Below are positions 7,841 to 16,623 of a stretch of DNA of 56,207 bases, in pieces. How positions within the stretch are numbered: the first letter of the stretch is position 1; each line of letters begins with the position of its first letter. This DNA comes from Chromobacterium haemolyticum (GTDB lineage Bacteria > Pseudomonadota > Gammaproteobacteria > Burkholderiales > Chromobacteriaceae): contig NZ_MUKU01000032.1 of assembly GCF_002081825.1 (NCBI RefSeq), forward strand, positions 1-56,207, in the 5' to 3' direction. The notes beneath the pieces were generated by a model. The model saw nothing but the letters and a program-made list of their open reading frames with translations, did no database searches and was not told where the DNA came from. A program made the translations under genes and the position numbers.

Positions 7841-9469
7841 ATGAATCTGCTGCACAATTTTTCCTCCATCTTCCGCCGGGCCTCCGCCGCGCACCTGAAC
7901 AGCGGCATGCTGGAGGGCGCGATGCGCAGCCGGCTGGAAAACCTGCCCTTGCTGATGCCGGGCCAGCAAGTGTCCACGCTGGACGCTGAAGCCGAGCCGG
8001 AAGCCTTGAACGCCTTGCCGCTGGCGCTCCCGCCCGCCGCGCCGCCGACGGCGGGCGCGGGCAGGGCGCAGGCCGAACCCGACGACGCGCCGGTGATCTA
8101 CCAGCGCTCCAGCGCGCGCGGCGGCCTGCTCAAGGCAGGCTTGCAACAAGCGCAATGGGACAACCCCTTCATTTCCCACGCCTTGCCGGCGGTGCTGCAA
8201 TTACAGCGGCTGCAAGGCGGCGCGGCGGAGAGTCAGGCGCAGATCCGCGCCCAGCTGGGTCTGGAACTCAAGCTCTATCGCGAACGCCTGGCCGCGTCCG
8301 GCTGCGAGTGGCAACAGGCCCAGGACGCCTCCTATCTGCTGTGCACCTATCTGGACGAAGTCTGCAACGACGCGGCGCGCGGCGCCGGCCAGCAGCCCTA
8401 CGACGGCGAGCGCAGCCTTTTGGTGGAGTTCCACGACGACGCCTGGGGCGGGGAGGACGCCTTCGCCGACCTGCAGCGCTGGCTGCGCCACGAGCCGTCG
8501 CCCACCCCTTTGCTGGAGCTTTACGAACTGGTGCTGGCCTTGGGCTGGCAGGGCCGCTACCGGGTACTGGAACGCGGCGAGGCGTTGTTGCAGGATTTGC
8601 GCTCGCAGCTGCATGCCGCCATCTGGCGCCAGCGGGAGCCGGAGCCGCTGGGGGCGGAATTGATCGCGCCGCCGCCGCCCCCGCCGCCGCCGGAACCCGA
8701 AGCGCCGCCGCGCCAGCGCTGGCTGACCCCCTTACGCGGCGGCGCCATCGCGCTGGGCGTGGTGGCGCTGGCCTACGGCGCGGCCAATATCAGCCTGGAC
8801 CTGCTGGGCCGGCCGATACGCGAAGCCCTGGCGGCCTGGACCCCGCCCTTGCGCAGCATCAATCTGGCCACCACCTTGCCGCCGCCGCTGCCGCAGCTGC
8901 TGTCCGAAGGCTGGTTGGTGGCCTATAAGCATCCGCAAGGCTGGCTGCTGGTCTTCCGCAGCGACGGCGCCTTCGACGTCGGCAAGGCCGAGGTGAGGGC
9001 TTCCTTCCAGAAAAACATCGAACGGCTGGGCCAGGCTTTCGCGCCGTGGCCGGGCGATCTGGAGGTGATAGGCCACACCGACCGCCAACCCATCCAGACC
9101 AGCGCCTTCCCCAGCAACCAGCGCTTGTCCGAGGCGCGCGCTCGTTCGGTGGCGGACACCCTGCGCCAGACCGCGATTCCCGGCGGCGCGCAAGCGCCCG
9201 ACAACGCGGTGGCGCGCCGCATTGATTCCTCCGGCCGCGGCGACAGCGCGCCCTTGGACGCGGCGCAGACCCCGGCCGCCTATGAACGCAACCGCCGCGT
9301 CGACGTGTTGTGGAAAGTGGCCGACGCCGCCAAGGGCGCTCCGGCCCTGCCGTCCCTTCCCCAAACGCAGTCCCCGCAGACGCCAGCCCCGCTGGCGCTG
9401 GCCCCCGGCGTCGGCATCGGCAACGGGCCCAGCCCGCTTGAGCCTGGCTATAAGGAGCAACAACCATGA
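7841..9469 (+). CDS. tssL: TssL inner-membrane protein with OmpA-like domain
   Basis: TssL (DotU/IcmH family) is an inner-membrane member of the T6SS TssJLM complex. The 542-residue protein has a cytoplasmic DotU domain (about residues 105-265, with SYLLCTYLDEVCND), a proline-rich linker (about 275-290), one transmembrane segment (about 300-322), and a periplasmic OmpA-type peptidoglycan-binding domain (about 365-510, including VIGHTDRQP and NRRVDV). This is the extended TssL form with built-in cell-wall anchoring. The ATG at 7841 follows a GAAAGAG-like ribosome site. The stop overlaps the tssM start. Confidence 0.94.
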   Translation: MNLLHNFSSIFRRASAAHLNSGMLEGAMRSRLENLPLLMPGQQVSTLDAEAEPEALNALPLALPPAAPPTAGAGRAQAEPDDAPVIYQRSSARGGLLKAGLQQAQWDNPFISHALPAVLQLQRLQGGAAESQAQIRAQLGLELKLYRERLAASGCEWQQAQDASYLLCTYLDEVCNDAARGAGQQPYDGERSLLVEFHDDAWGGEDAFADLQRWLRHEPSPTPLLELYELVLALGWQGRYRVLERGEALLQDLRSQLHAAIWRQREPEPLGAELIAPPPPPPPPEPEAPPRQRWLTPLRGGAIALGVVALAYGAANISLDLLGRPIREALAAWTPPLRSINLATTLPPPLPQLLSEGWLVAYKHPQGWLLVFRSDGAFDVGKAEVRASFQKNIERLGQAFAPWPGDLEVIGHTDRQPIQTSAFPSNQRLSEARARSVADTLRQTAIPGGAQAPDNAVARRIDSSGRGDSAPLDAAQTPAAYERNRRVDVLWKVADAAKGAPALPSLPQTQSPQTPAPLALAPGVGIGNGPSPLEPGYKEQQP

Positions 9470-12400
9470 TCCGGCAAAGCATGCGCGTCTTGATCGCGCT
9501 CTTGATCGCGCTGGCGATCTGGTGGATAGGCCCGCTGATTTCCATCGGCGTCTACCGGCCGCTGGGCTGGGCGCTGCTGCGACAAATTCTAGTGGCGGCG
9601 GTGTTGATCTGGGGCTTCTGGCCGCTGCTGAGCTGGCTATGGGGCCGGCTGAGCGCCGCGCCGCGTTCCTTCCGCCGCGCGCCCAAACCTGAGCCCGAGC
9701 CTGAGCCGGACCCCGGCCCGCTGGATTACATCAGCGACACCTTGCAGCAATTGGAACGCCAGTTGAGCCGTCGCGGCGGCGCGCCGCTGCCGTGCTATCT
9801 GCTGCTGGGCGCCGCCGGCAGCGGCAAAAGCAGCTTGTTGTCCTGGACGCTGCGCGACGGCGCGGAACCGACGGCGGTGGCAGCGATAGGACAGGGCATG
9901 GGACTGGATTTTCGCCTGTCCTCGGACGCGGTGTGGCTGGACACCCAGGGCCAGTGGAACGTGAGCGAAGGCTACGACCAGGAGGCCGCGGCGGCCTGGG
10001 ACAAGCTGCTGGCCGGCCTAGGCGCTTTGCGCGACAAGATCAGCGTCAGCGGCGTGGTGCTGTGCGTGGGCGGCGACGATTTGATCGCGATGGCGTCCAA
10101 ACGCCGTCAGCAAATGGCCGCCACCTTGCGCCAGCGCCTGCTCAAGTTGCGCGACGGCCTGGGTCGCACCCCCAACGTCTACCTGGCGCTGACCGGGGCG
10201 GACCGGCTGGACGGCGCGCTGGCGATGCTGAACCAGATGCGGCCGGAGCGCTGGGCGCGCGGCATCGGCTTCCCCTTGCCGTTGGAAGCCGGCGCGGACG
10301 CCTCCGGCGCCTGGGCGCCGGCCTTGCATAGCTTGGAACAGCGGGTGCAGCGCCAGGTATTGTTCGCCGCGCCCTTGGCTGGCGAGGTGGAGGCCAACCA
10401 CGCCCAGCTGCGCTTCGTGGAGGCGCTGGGCCGGCTGCGCCAGGCGCTGCAAGGCTTGCTGCCGCCGCTGTTCGCCCGCGACGGCGACGAAGACGCCGCC
10501 CATTTGCGCGGACTGTGGCTGGGCTCGGTGGCGGAAGTGGCCGACATCGAGATCGACGGACCGGAGCCGACGACGCGGCCCTTGGGCGAGCTGTGGACGC
10601 CCTTGCTGCGGCAGGTGGCCGTGGAACGGCAATTGATGGAGCAGAACCTGACCGCGGTCGAACGTCAGGCTCGGGAACGGCCGGCCCCGCCCGCGCCGCC
10701 GTCGCGCAAGCGCCGGCTGCTGAATGCCCTGCGTTGGGCGACTTTGCCGATGCTGGCACTGGCCTTGCTGGTCTGGGTGGCTTGGGGCTATTTCGCCGAG
10801 CGCAATTATCTGGAATACGTCTGGGCCCAGTTCAGCGAGGGCAAGACGCTGGCGCGGGAGCAGGCCGGCAGCGCGCCCAGCACCGGATCGCCGCTACTGG
10901 CGGTGGCGGCTCAAATGCGCTACGCGCAGGCCCAGGCCGAAAGCGCCGAGCGCGGGATGAGAACCCCGTATTTCGAGCACCGTCGCGTGGCTGAAACCGC
11001 CACCGCCACTTATCACCGCCATCTGCAGAAAACGCTGATGCCGGAGTTGTACAACGAGGTGAAGCGCACCTTGCTGGCGCAGACCGAAGGCAGCCCCGGC
11101 GACATCTTCCTGACGCTCAAGGTCTATCTGATGTTGTGCCGGCCGCAGTACCGTTCCGCCGACGCGGTGGAGCGCTGGATCTCCGGCCGCTGGGAAGCGC
11201 TGTCCGAAGGGCAATACAACGACGAGGACCGGCGCATGCTGATCGCCGACGCGCGCGCGCTGATCACGCTGCCCGGCCTGCCGGCGGCGCCGGAGGACGC
11301 CAACCTGGTGCAGACCGCCCGCGCCCGCGCTTCGCAGATTCCGGTGGTGACTCGGGTGCTCAACCATGTGCGGGAGCAGGGCCTGCCGTCCCAGATTCAG
11401 GACATCTCGCTGGCGCGCGCGGCCGGCTTCGGCTCGGCGATGAGCCTGCGCCTGCGCAACAATGTGCCGGATACCGACAGCGCCGTTTCCGGCTGGTACA
11501 CCCGCGCCGGCTATGTCGACGCCTTCCTGCCCAGGCTGGAGCCCAGCGCCCGGGCCATGCTGGAGGAGCAGAGTTGGGTGCTGCGCAACGAGCCGCTGCG
11601 GGGCAACGGTTTTGAAATCGATAGCCTGGTGCAGAAGCTGGCCGATAGCGCCCGCAATCAATATCTGCAGGACTACATCACCGCCTGGCAAAGCTTTCTT
11701 GCCAATGTCAGCGTGCGCTCCGTCACCGGCCTGGACGACGCCGCGCAGCTGGCGGCGTCGATGATGAACTCGCAATCGCCGCTGGCCAATCTGCTGCGTT
11801 TCGCCGGGCGCGAAACCATGCTGACCGGCAACTACGACGGGGGCATGGATAGCTGGATAGACCGCCAGAAGGCGCGGCTGGAAAAAAGCCGCCGCTCCCT
11901 GGTCGGCGAGATCAACGGCGAGCGCTACCGCACCACCTTGCTGCCGGAGCACGCGGTGGAGGAGCACTTCCAGGCCTTGCGTCAGATCGCCAAGCAATTG
12001 GAGAAAAACGACAACAGCGGAAGCAACCCCTTGGCGCGGCTGTTCGACTCGCTGTATCGCCAGTTGGGCCTGGTCAACGGCGCCTTGCAAACCGGCCAGG
12101 TGCTGCCGGCGCAATACGATGTGTTTACCAAGCTGCGCGGCGACGCCGGCCTGCAGCCGGAGCCGGTGCGCGGCATCATGCTGGACCTGATCAACAACGG
12201 CAGCGCCGCCACTTCCAGCCAGACCCAGGCGGTGCTGAACAAGGGGGCGGCCGGCGCCACGCGCAGCGCCTGCGATCAGGGTTTGACCGGCCGCTACCCG
12301 TTCCGCCGCGGCGCCGGCGCGGACGCCAGCGTAGAGGGCTTTGAGCGGCTGTTCGCGCCCCAGGGCGCGATGGCGGTGTATTTCCGCGAGCATCTGGCCG

Positions 12401-12927
12401 CCTATGTCGACACCTCGGTCACGCCGTGGAAGGCGCGCAGCGTGGACGGCGGCAAGCAGGCGCTGCTGAGCCCGGAGGTGATAGGCGCTTACGAAAGCGC
12501 CAGCCGCATCCGCGACGCGATGCTGGACGACGGCGGCCGCTTGCGGGTGCCCACGGTGCTGCGCTTCCTGGACATGGACCCGCAATTGGCCGAGGTGCAG
12601 TTGGACCTGGCCGGCCAGACCTTGCGTTTCGCCCACGGCGCCACCACGCCGCAGCGCATCGACTGGAACGGCCAGAGCCAGAAGCTGGCGATACGGCTGC
12701 AAATGAAGTCGGTGGACGGCCGCGTCAACACCTTGCAATACGACGGGCCGTGGGCGCTGTTCCGCTTCTTCGACGCCGGCCGCGGCGTGGGCGGGAGCGC
12801 GGATCGCCGCGAGCGCCTGTATCAGGGCAGCCTGGGTTCGGTGCGCATAGAGTGGCAGTCGCTGTCCTCGCCGTCGCCGCTGTGGTCCGGGCTGATCCAG
12901 TCTTTCCGTTGTCCGCAAGGCGGCTAA
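9466..12927 (+). CDS. tssM: TssM (IcmF-like) T6SS membrane complex protein
   Basis: This 1153-residue TssM spans the inner membrane and periplasm and contacts TssJ and TssL. Two transmembrane segments lie near residues 8-28 and 40-60. A cytoplasmic NTPase-like domain follows with Walker A GAAGSGKS (about 115-122), then a third transmembrane segment (about 422-445) and a long periplasmic IcmF/DUF1215 region. The intact Walker A suggests an ATP-binding-competent version, whereas some TssM proteins have lost it. ATGA overlap with tssL indicates coupled translation. The T6SS genes tssA-I other than vgrG are not in the window and presumably lie upstream. Confidence 0.95.
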   Translation: MIRQSMRVLIALLIALAIWWIGPLISIGVYRPLGWALLRQILVAAVLIWGFWPLLSWLWGRLSAAPRSFRRAPKPEPEPEPDPGPLDYISDTLQQLERQLSRRGGAPLPCYLLLGAAGSGKSSLLSWTLRDGAEPTAVAAIGQGMGLDFRLSSDAVWLDTQGQWNVSEGYDQEAAAAWDKLLAGLGALRDKISVSGVVLCVGGDDLIAMASKRRQQMAATLRQRLLKLRDGLGRTPNVYLALTGADRLDGALAMLNQMRPERWARGIGFPLPLEAGADASGAWAPALHSLEQRVQRQVLFAAPLAGEVEANHAQLRFVEALGRLRQALQGLLPPLFARDGDEDAAHLRGLWLGSVAEVADIEIDGPEPTTRPLGELWTPLLRQVAVERQLMEQNLTAVERQARERPAPPAPPSRKRRLLNALRWATLPMLALALLVWVAWGYFAERNYLEYVWAQFSEGKTLAREQAGSAPSTGSPLLAVAAQMRYAQAQAESAERGMRTPYFEHRRVAETATATYHRHLQKTLMPELYNEVKRTLLAQTEGSPGDIFLTLKVYLMLCRPQYRSADAVERWISGRWEALSEGQYNDEDRRMLIADARALITLPGLPAAPEDANLVQTARARASQIPVVTRVLNHVREQGLPSQIQDISLARAAGFGSAMSLRLRNNVPDTDSAVSGWYTRAGYVDAFLPRLEPSARAMLEEQSWVLRNEPLRGNGFEIDSLVQKLADSARNQYLQDYITAWQSFLANVSVRSVTGLDDAAQLAASMMNSQSPLANLLRFAGRETMLTGNYDGGMDSWIDRQKARLEKSRRSLVGEINGERYRTTLLPEHAVEEHFQALRQIAKQLEKNDNSGSNPLARLFDSLYRQLGLVNGALQTGQVLPAQYDVFTKLRGDAGLQPEPVRGIMLDLINNGSAATSSQTQAVLNKGAAGATRSACDQGLTGRYPFRRGAGADASVEGFERLFAPQGAMAVYFREHLAAYVDTSVTPWKARSVDGGKQALLSPEVIGAYESASRIRDAMLDDGGRLRVPTVLRFLDMDPQLAEVQLDLAGQTLRFAHGATTPQRIDWNGQSQKLAIRLQMKSVDGRVNTLQYDGPWALFRFFDAGRGVGGSADRRERLYQGSLGSVRIEWQSLSSPSPLWSGLIQSFRCPQGG

Positions 12928-12937
12928 CGACGGTTCA

Positions 12938-12958
12938 GGGGCCGACGTTGTCGGCCCC
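12938..12958 (+). terminator. GC-rich hairpin after tssM
   Basis: A perfect nine-base inverted repeat, GGGGCCGAC-GTT-GTCGGCCCC, lies 11 bases after the tssM stop. There is no T-run, so it may slow or protect the 3' end rather than terminate by itself. Confidence 0.5.
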
Positions 12959-12966
12959 GGCAAGAT

Positions 12967-13003
12967 GAAGCCCGTTCAGCACAGCAGATTTTGAACGGGC
13001 TTC
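12967..13003 (+). terminator. Second hairpin between tssM and small T6SS gene
   Basis: A perfect 12-base inverted repeat, GAAGCCCGTTCA with TGAACGGGCTTC, encloses a 13-base AT-rich loop. It is followed by GGCGGGTTTTCC, a weak T-tract. With the hairpin just before, it could form a tandem terminator or attenuator separating tssM from the downstream gene. Confidence 0.5.
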
Positions 13004-13056
13004 AGGCGGGTTTTCCGCTGTTTGTTTCGTTCCCCTATCCACTGAAAGGAAACACC

Positions 13057-13434
13057 ATGACCAAGGCCGCAGAAAACATGATCAACCCGGCGGAAATCCT
13101 CAAGGCGTGCAACGCCGCCCACCAGTACGGCCAGAGCGCCGGCGGCTCCATGGCCGAACCGTTCATGAACTCGGTGCCGGGCATGAACATCGCCTCCGGC
13201 AGCAATGCCAGCAATATGATCGGCAATGTGCAGGATGTGGGTCGTCAGATGCTGGACCACATGACCGCGATCAAGTCGGCGGTGGACAAGCAGGTGGCGG
13301 TGCATCAGGACCAGCAGCGCCGGCAGAAGACTTACGACTTCCAGCCGGACATGTCCGACCTGCGCCCCAGCGACGCCAAAGGCTTCCCCACCGAAATGCC
13401 GGAAGCCTTCTTCGCGCCTTTCATGAAGAAATAG
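13057..13434 (+). CDS. Unrecognised small protein after tssM
   Basis: This 125-residue soluble protein was not assigned to a family. The ATG at 13057 has a ribosome site (AAAGGA) eight bases upstream; an earlier in-frame TTG lies inside the hairpin and is less likely. The middle is rich in Ser, Gly, Asn and Met (GGSMAEPFMNSVPGMNIASGSNASNM), followed by a likely helix (VGRQMLDHMTAIKSAVDKQVAVHQDQQRR) and a proline- and aromatic-rich tail ending PFMKK. It has no signal peptide or membrane segment. Its position after tssM suggests a T6SS accessory or a small secreted protein, but two hairpins separate it from tssM and it may be transcribed independently. Confidence 0.7.
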   Translation: MTKAAENMINPAEILKACNAAHQYGQSAGGSMAEPFMNSVPGMNIASGSNASNMIGNVQDVGRQMLDHMTAIKSAVDKQVAVHQDQQRRQKTYDFQPDMSDLRPSDAKGFPTEMPEAFFAPFMKK

Positions 13435-13496
13435 GCGGACGGACAGGCAAACGCTCGGGGCGCGCGCACGTCCCGGGTGTTTTCGCCGGCCGTCGT

Positions 13497-14519
13497 TCAG
13501 CCGCCGCTATCGGCGAATTTCTCCAAATAGAGATTGAGATGCTCGCAGCCGTTGCGGCGCAGCCAGTCACGCATCGCGTCCACCATCGGCGGCGGGCCGC
13601 ATAGATAGATGTCGGCGGCCTGGGCGCGCAGCGTATCCGCGTCCAGGTGCTCGGGGATCAGCCCGCGCTTGCCGCTCCAGCCGTCTTCCGCCGCCATCAC
13701 CACCGGATGCCAGGCAAAGCCGGGCAGCCGTTCGGCCAGGCCGCGCAGCCGCGGCTGCTCGCATAGATCGCCTTCGCGGTTGACGCCGTAGTACAGCGTC
13801 ACCGGCTGGCCGCAGCCGCCTTGCTCGGCCAATTGCTCCAGCATGCCGAGAAAGGCGGACAGGCCGGTGCCGCCGGCCAGCATCAGCACAGGCTTGTCGA
13901 TATGGCGCAGGTAGAAGCTGCCCAGCGGCGCCTCCAGTTCGATGCGATCGCCGGCCCGCCAGCCAGTGCGCAAATAATTGCTCATCGCGCCGTCCGGCAG
14001 CAGCCGCACCAGGAAGCGCAGTTGCTTGTCCGCGGCGGGGGCGTGGGCGAAGGAGTAGGCGCGCCATTGCTCGCCGCCTGGCACGCGCAGCCGCGCGTAC
14101 TGGCCGGGCAGGAAGGACAGCGCGCCTTCTGTGGCGGAGGCGTCCAGACACAGCACGGCGCAGCTGTCCGACACCGGCTCCACGCGGCTGACCACGGCGG
14201 CGAGGCGGGCGGCCGGCGCGCTCCGGCACAGGCTGGAGTCGAAGTCGAAGGAAAAGGCGGCGTTGGACAGCACCCTGGTCTGGCAGGACAGGATGCGGCG
14301 CTCCGCCAGATCCTCCGCGGACAACGCCTCGGGGTCAACGTAGTCCTGGCTGTAATCGCCGCGGTCGCAGCGGCCGCGGCAGGTGGCGCACACGCCTTCG
14401 CGGCAATCCATCGGGATCTTGATGCCCTGGCGCAGCGCGGCGTCCAGTAGCAGTTCGCCCGGCTTGGCCTCCAGGAACAGGGTATGGCCATCGAGAAAAT
14501 TCAAAGCCACTTGATGCAT
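13497..14519 (-). CDS. benC: Benzoate 1,2-dioxygenase reductase component
   Basis: BenC passes electrons from NADH to the BenAB oxygenase during conversion of benzoate to its cis-diol. The 340-residue protein has an N-terminal plant-type [2Fe-2S] ferredoxin domain with Cys39, Cys44, Cys47 and Cys79. An FAD-binding barrel follows (RAYSFAHAP) and then an NAD-binding domain (LMLAGGTGLSAF and the closing YLCGPPPMVDAM). It is the last gene of the cat-ben operon. benD, which usually follows and encodes the diol dehydrogenase, is absent: the next gene is the convergent T6SS-linked small gene 62 bases away. Confidence 0.94.
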   Translation of the reverse strand: MHQVALNFLDGHTLFLEAKPGELLLDAALRQGIKIPMDCREGVCATCRGRCDRGDYSQDYVDPEALSAEDLAERRILSCQTRVLSNAAFSFDFDSSLCRSAPAARLAAVVSRVEPVSDSCAVLCLDASATEGALSFLPGQYARLRVPGGEQWRAYSFAHAPAADKQLRFLVRLLPDGAMSNYLRTGWRAGDRIELEAPLGSFYLRHIDKPVLMLAGGTGLSAFLGMLEQLAEQGGCGQPVTLYYGVNREGDLCEQPRLRGLAERLPGFAWHPVVMAAEDGWSGKRGLIPEHLDADTLRAQAADIYLCGPPPMVDAMRDWLRRNGCEHLNLYLEKFADSGG

Positions 14520-14545
14520 TTCGGTGTTTCCGCTTTGAGATGTCA

Positions 14546-14670
14546 GAGCGTGTTTACGATCTTGCGAGCTAGAGACGTTGCGGCGGAGAAAGCGAAATGC
14601 GTGGACGGCACATCAGCTTTCCTAAGCGCTAAAGGGCTCTCGACGCGCGGCAGATCGTAAACAGGTTCTC
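14546..14670. repeat. 125-bp inverted-repeat element between benB and benC
   Basis: The ends GAGCGTGTTTACGATCT and AGATCGTAAACAGGTTCTC are near-perfect inverted copies enclosing about 89 bp with no ORF. The right end supplies the benB stop codon. It resembles a small non-autonomous repeat (MITE or REP-like). The same arm occurs after tssK and pcaF and, shortened, near catB and pobA. Confidence 0.75.
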
Positions 14671-15160
14671 AGAGGTGGTAGAAATCCAGCACCGCGTTCA
14701 CGGTATCGTTCAACAGCAGCACATGCTGGCGCCGGATCAGCCAACCGTCGCCGTCCCGCGCCAGCGTGTAAGCGGCTCGGCCGTAGAAATAACCGGTCTC
14801 GCCAAAGCGGGTGTAGAAAGTGGCCCAGTTGACGCGGGCTTCCACCAAACCGTCGGCGCCGCGTTCAACGCGGACATTGGCCAACTGGTGCAAAGTGCGG
14901 GGCATCGGGTTGCAGGCGGCGGATTTGCCGGTGCGTATACGGAACACCCGGTCCTCCAGGCCCGCGCGGCTGGCGTAGTAGATCAGCGACATCTCGCGCT
15001 TGGGGTCCGTGGTGTAAACGTGTTCGGCGTCCCATTGCGGCACGTGGTATTCGCAGTCCGGCGCGTAATCGGCCAGGTAGCCGTCCCAGTCCTGGCTGTC
15101 GCAGCGCTCGGCGTGGCGATAGAGAAACTGTTCCACTTGGTAATGAAGTTCGATATTCAT
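14669..15160 (-). CDS. benB: Benzoate 1,2-dioxygenase small (beta) subunit
   Basis: This 163-residue beta subunit of a Rieske ring-hydroxylating dioxygenase belongs to the SnoaL/NTF2-like fold family. Typical features are the N-terminal EQFLYRHAERCDSQDWDGYL, the central YYASRAGLEDRVFRIRTGKSA and the closing RRQHVLLLNDTVNAVLDFYHL. It is structural, supporting the alpha subunit in the hexamer. The start overlaps the benA stop by four bases on the minus strand, so the subunits are translationally coupled. The stop codon lies in the terminal repeat of the 125-bp element. Confidence 0.94.
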   Translation of the reverse strand: MNIELHYQVEQFLYRHAERCDSQDWDGYLADYAPDCEYHVPQWDAEHVYTTDPKREMSLIYYASRAGLEDRVFRIRTGKSAACNPMPRTLHQLANVRVERGADGLVEARVNWATFYTRFGETGYFYGRAAYTLARDGDGWLIRRQHVLLLNDTVNAVLDFYHL

Positions 15161-16551
15161 CGCTCGACTCCCTCGGCGGCGCCGCGCCGCGCCAGCCCTT
15201 GCAGCAGGAACTGCCGCCAGGCGCTGTGCTGGTTGACGTACAGGCCTTCATGAGTGATTTCAGTCCCGGTCAGGCAGGGCGCGATGTTCAGGGTCTTGCT
15301 ATTGGGCGTGGCGCCGGTCTGCCAGCGCGGGTGGCCGCGCGAGATGTCGCTCCAGCGTTCCAGCCGCGCCTGGAAGCCGCGCTGGGCCTCGCGAAACTCG
15401 GTCAAATCATCCGGCGTGCCCATGCCGGACACATTGAAGAAGTCCTCGAACTGGCGGATGCGGTTCTCGCGGTCGGCGGCGGATTCGCCCTTGACGCCCA
15501 GGCACTGGCTTTGCACCAGGGTCTTGTTCCAGGCCAGCGGGCGGATGATGCGCAGCTGGGAGCTGATTTGGTCCATGAAGAACAAGCTGGGGTAGATATT
15601 GAGGTTGCGCAGCCGGTGCATCATCCATTCCGCCTTGGCCTGGCCGTGTTCGGCCACCAGACGCGGCATGATGCCGGCGTAGCCGGGCCGCACCGCGGGG
15701 TTGGGCATGTCGCTGAACAGCACGCTGTGGCCGTTGGGGAAGGAGAACCAGCCATCGTCGGTGGCGGCGTCGCCGGCGCCCAGCTTGCTGTAGTCCAGCG
15801 TGGCGGCCTGCGCCTCGCCCTGTTGGCGGCAGACTTCCTGGCGATGCTGCACCGTGGTCACGTAGTTGTAGTGCACGGTGCTGACGTGATAACCGTCCAG
15901 GCCGTTTTCGTTTTGCAGCTTCCAGTTGCCGTCGTAGGTGTAGCTGGATTTGCCGGGCAGCACTTCCAATTCGCCGTTGGGAGACTGCGCCACCATCATG
16001 TCGAAAAAGACCTTGGCGTCGCCCAAATAGTCTTCCAGCGAGTCCGCGCCGTCCGGGTCCAGGCTGACGAAAACGAAGCCCTTGTAGCTGGCGACGCGCG
16101 CCTGTTTCAGCGACCGGGCGGCCTTGTCGAAGTCCGCCGGGTATTCGCCCGGGGCCTTGACCTTGAGCAGGCGGCCGTCGTTCTTGTAGCACCAGGCGTG
16201 GAACGGGCAGGTGAAGGTGGATTGATTGCCCTTGCACTGGCGCACCAGGGTGGCGCCGCGGTGCTGGCAGGCGTTGATCAGCGCGTGCAGCTCGCCGTTG
16301 CCGTCTCGGCTGACGATCAGCGGCTGGCGGCCGGCCTGCACGGTGATGAAGTCGTTGGGGGCGGCGATTTCGCTTTCGTGACAGGCGTAAATCCAGACTT
16401 TCTCGAAGATCAGCTCCATCTCCAGATCGAACAGCTGCGCGTCGGTGAACATGTCGCGGGCGATGCGGTAGACGCCGTCGTCCGGGCGAAAGTCCAGGCA
16501 GCCGCCGACGAAGCTGCGCCATTGCTCCGTGGTGCGGAAGCTTGTGCTCAT
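15157..16551 (-). CDS. benA: Benzoate 1,2-dioxygenase large (alpha) subunit
   Basis: BenA is the catalytic subunit that adds O2 to benzoate. The 464-residue protein shows the Rieske [2Fe-2S] ligands Cys95, His97, Cys115 and His118. The mononuclear iron motif has Asp219 with His222 and His227 (DGYHVSTVH). A good ribosome site (AAGGAG) precedes the ATG. The 72-base gap before it (towards catA) contains a GC-rich hairpin and no recognisable promoter or BenM box. The ben genes are therefore probably transcribed with cat from the catB promoter, an arrangement unlike Acinetobacter, where ben and cat are separate. Confidence 0.95.
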   Translation of the reverse strand: MSTSFRTTEQWRSFVGGCLDFRPDDGVYRIARDMFTDAQLFDLEMELIFEKVWIYACHESEIAAPNDFITVQAGRQPLIVSRDGNGELHALINACQHRGATLVRQCKGNQSTFTCPFHAWCYKNDGRLLKVKAPGEYPADFDKAARSLKQARVASYKGFVFVSLDPDGADSLEDYLGDAKVFFDMMVAQSPNGELEVLPGKSSYTYDGNWKLQNENGLDGYHVSTVHYNYVTTVQHRQEVCRQQGEAQAATLDYSKLGAGDAATDDGWFSFPNGHSVLFSDMPNPAVRPGYAGIMPRLVAEHGQAKAEWMMHRLRNLNIYPSLFFMDQISSQLRIIRPLAWNKTLVQSQCLGVKGESAADRENRIRQFEDFFNVSGMGTPDDLTEFREAQRGFQARLERWSDISRGHPRWQTGATPNSKTLNIAPCLTGTEITHEGLYVNQHSAWRQFLLQGLARRGAAEGVER

Positions 16552-16623
16552 CGTAATCTCCTTTCTGCATTCCGGCGGCCTCGCCGCGCCGGGCGGGGCG
16601 GGGCCGCGGTTTCAATCAGCCCA

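Noticed and set aside
10894-12963. Minus-strand open frame of 689 codons over tssM
   Set aside because: Low-complexity, Gln/Arg/Ala-rich translation typical of antisense to a high-GC gene; tssM is clearly the real gene.
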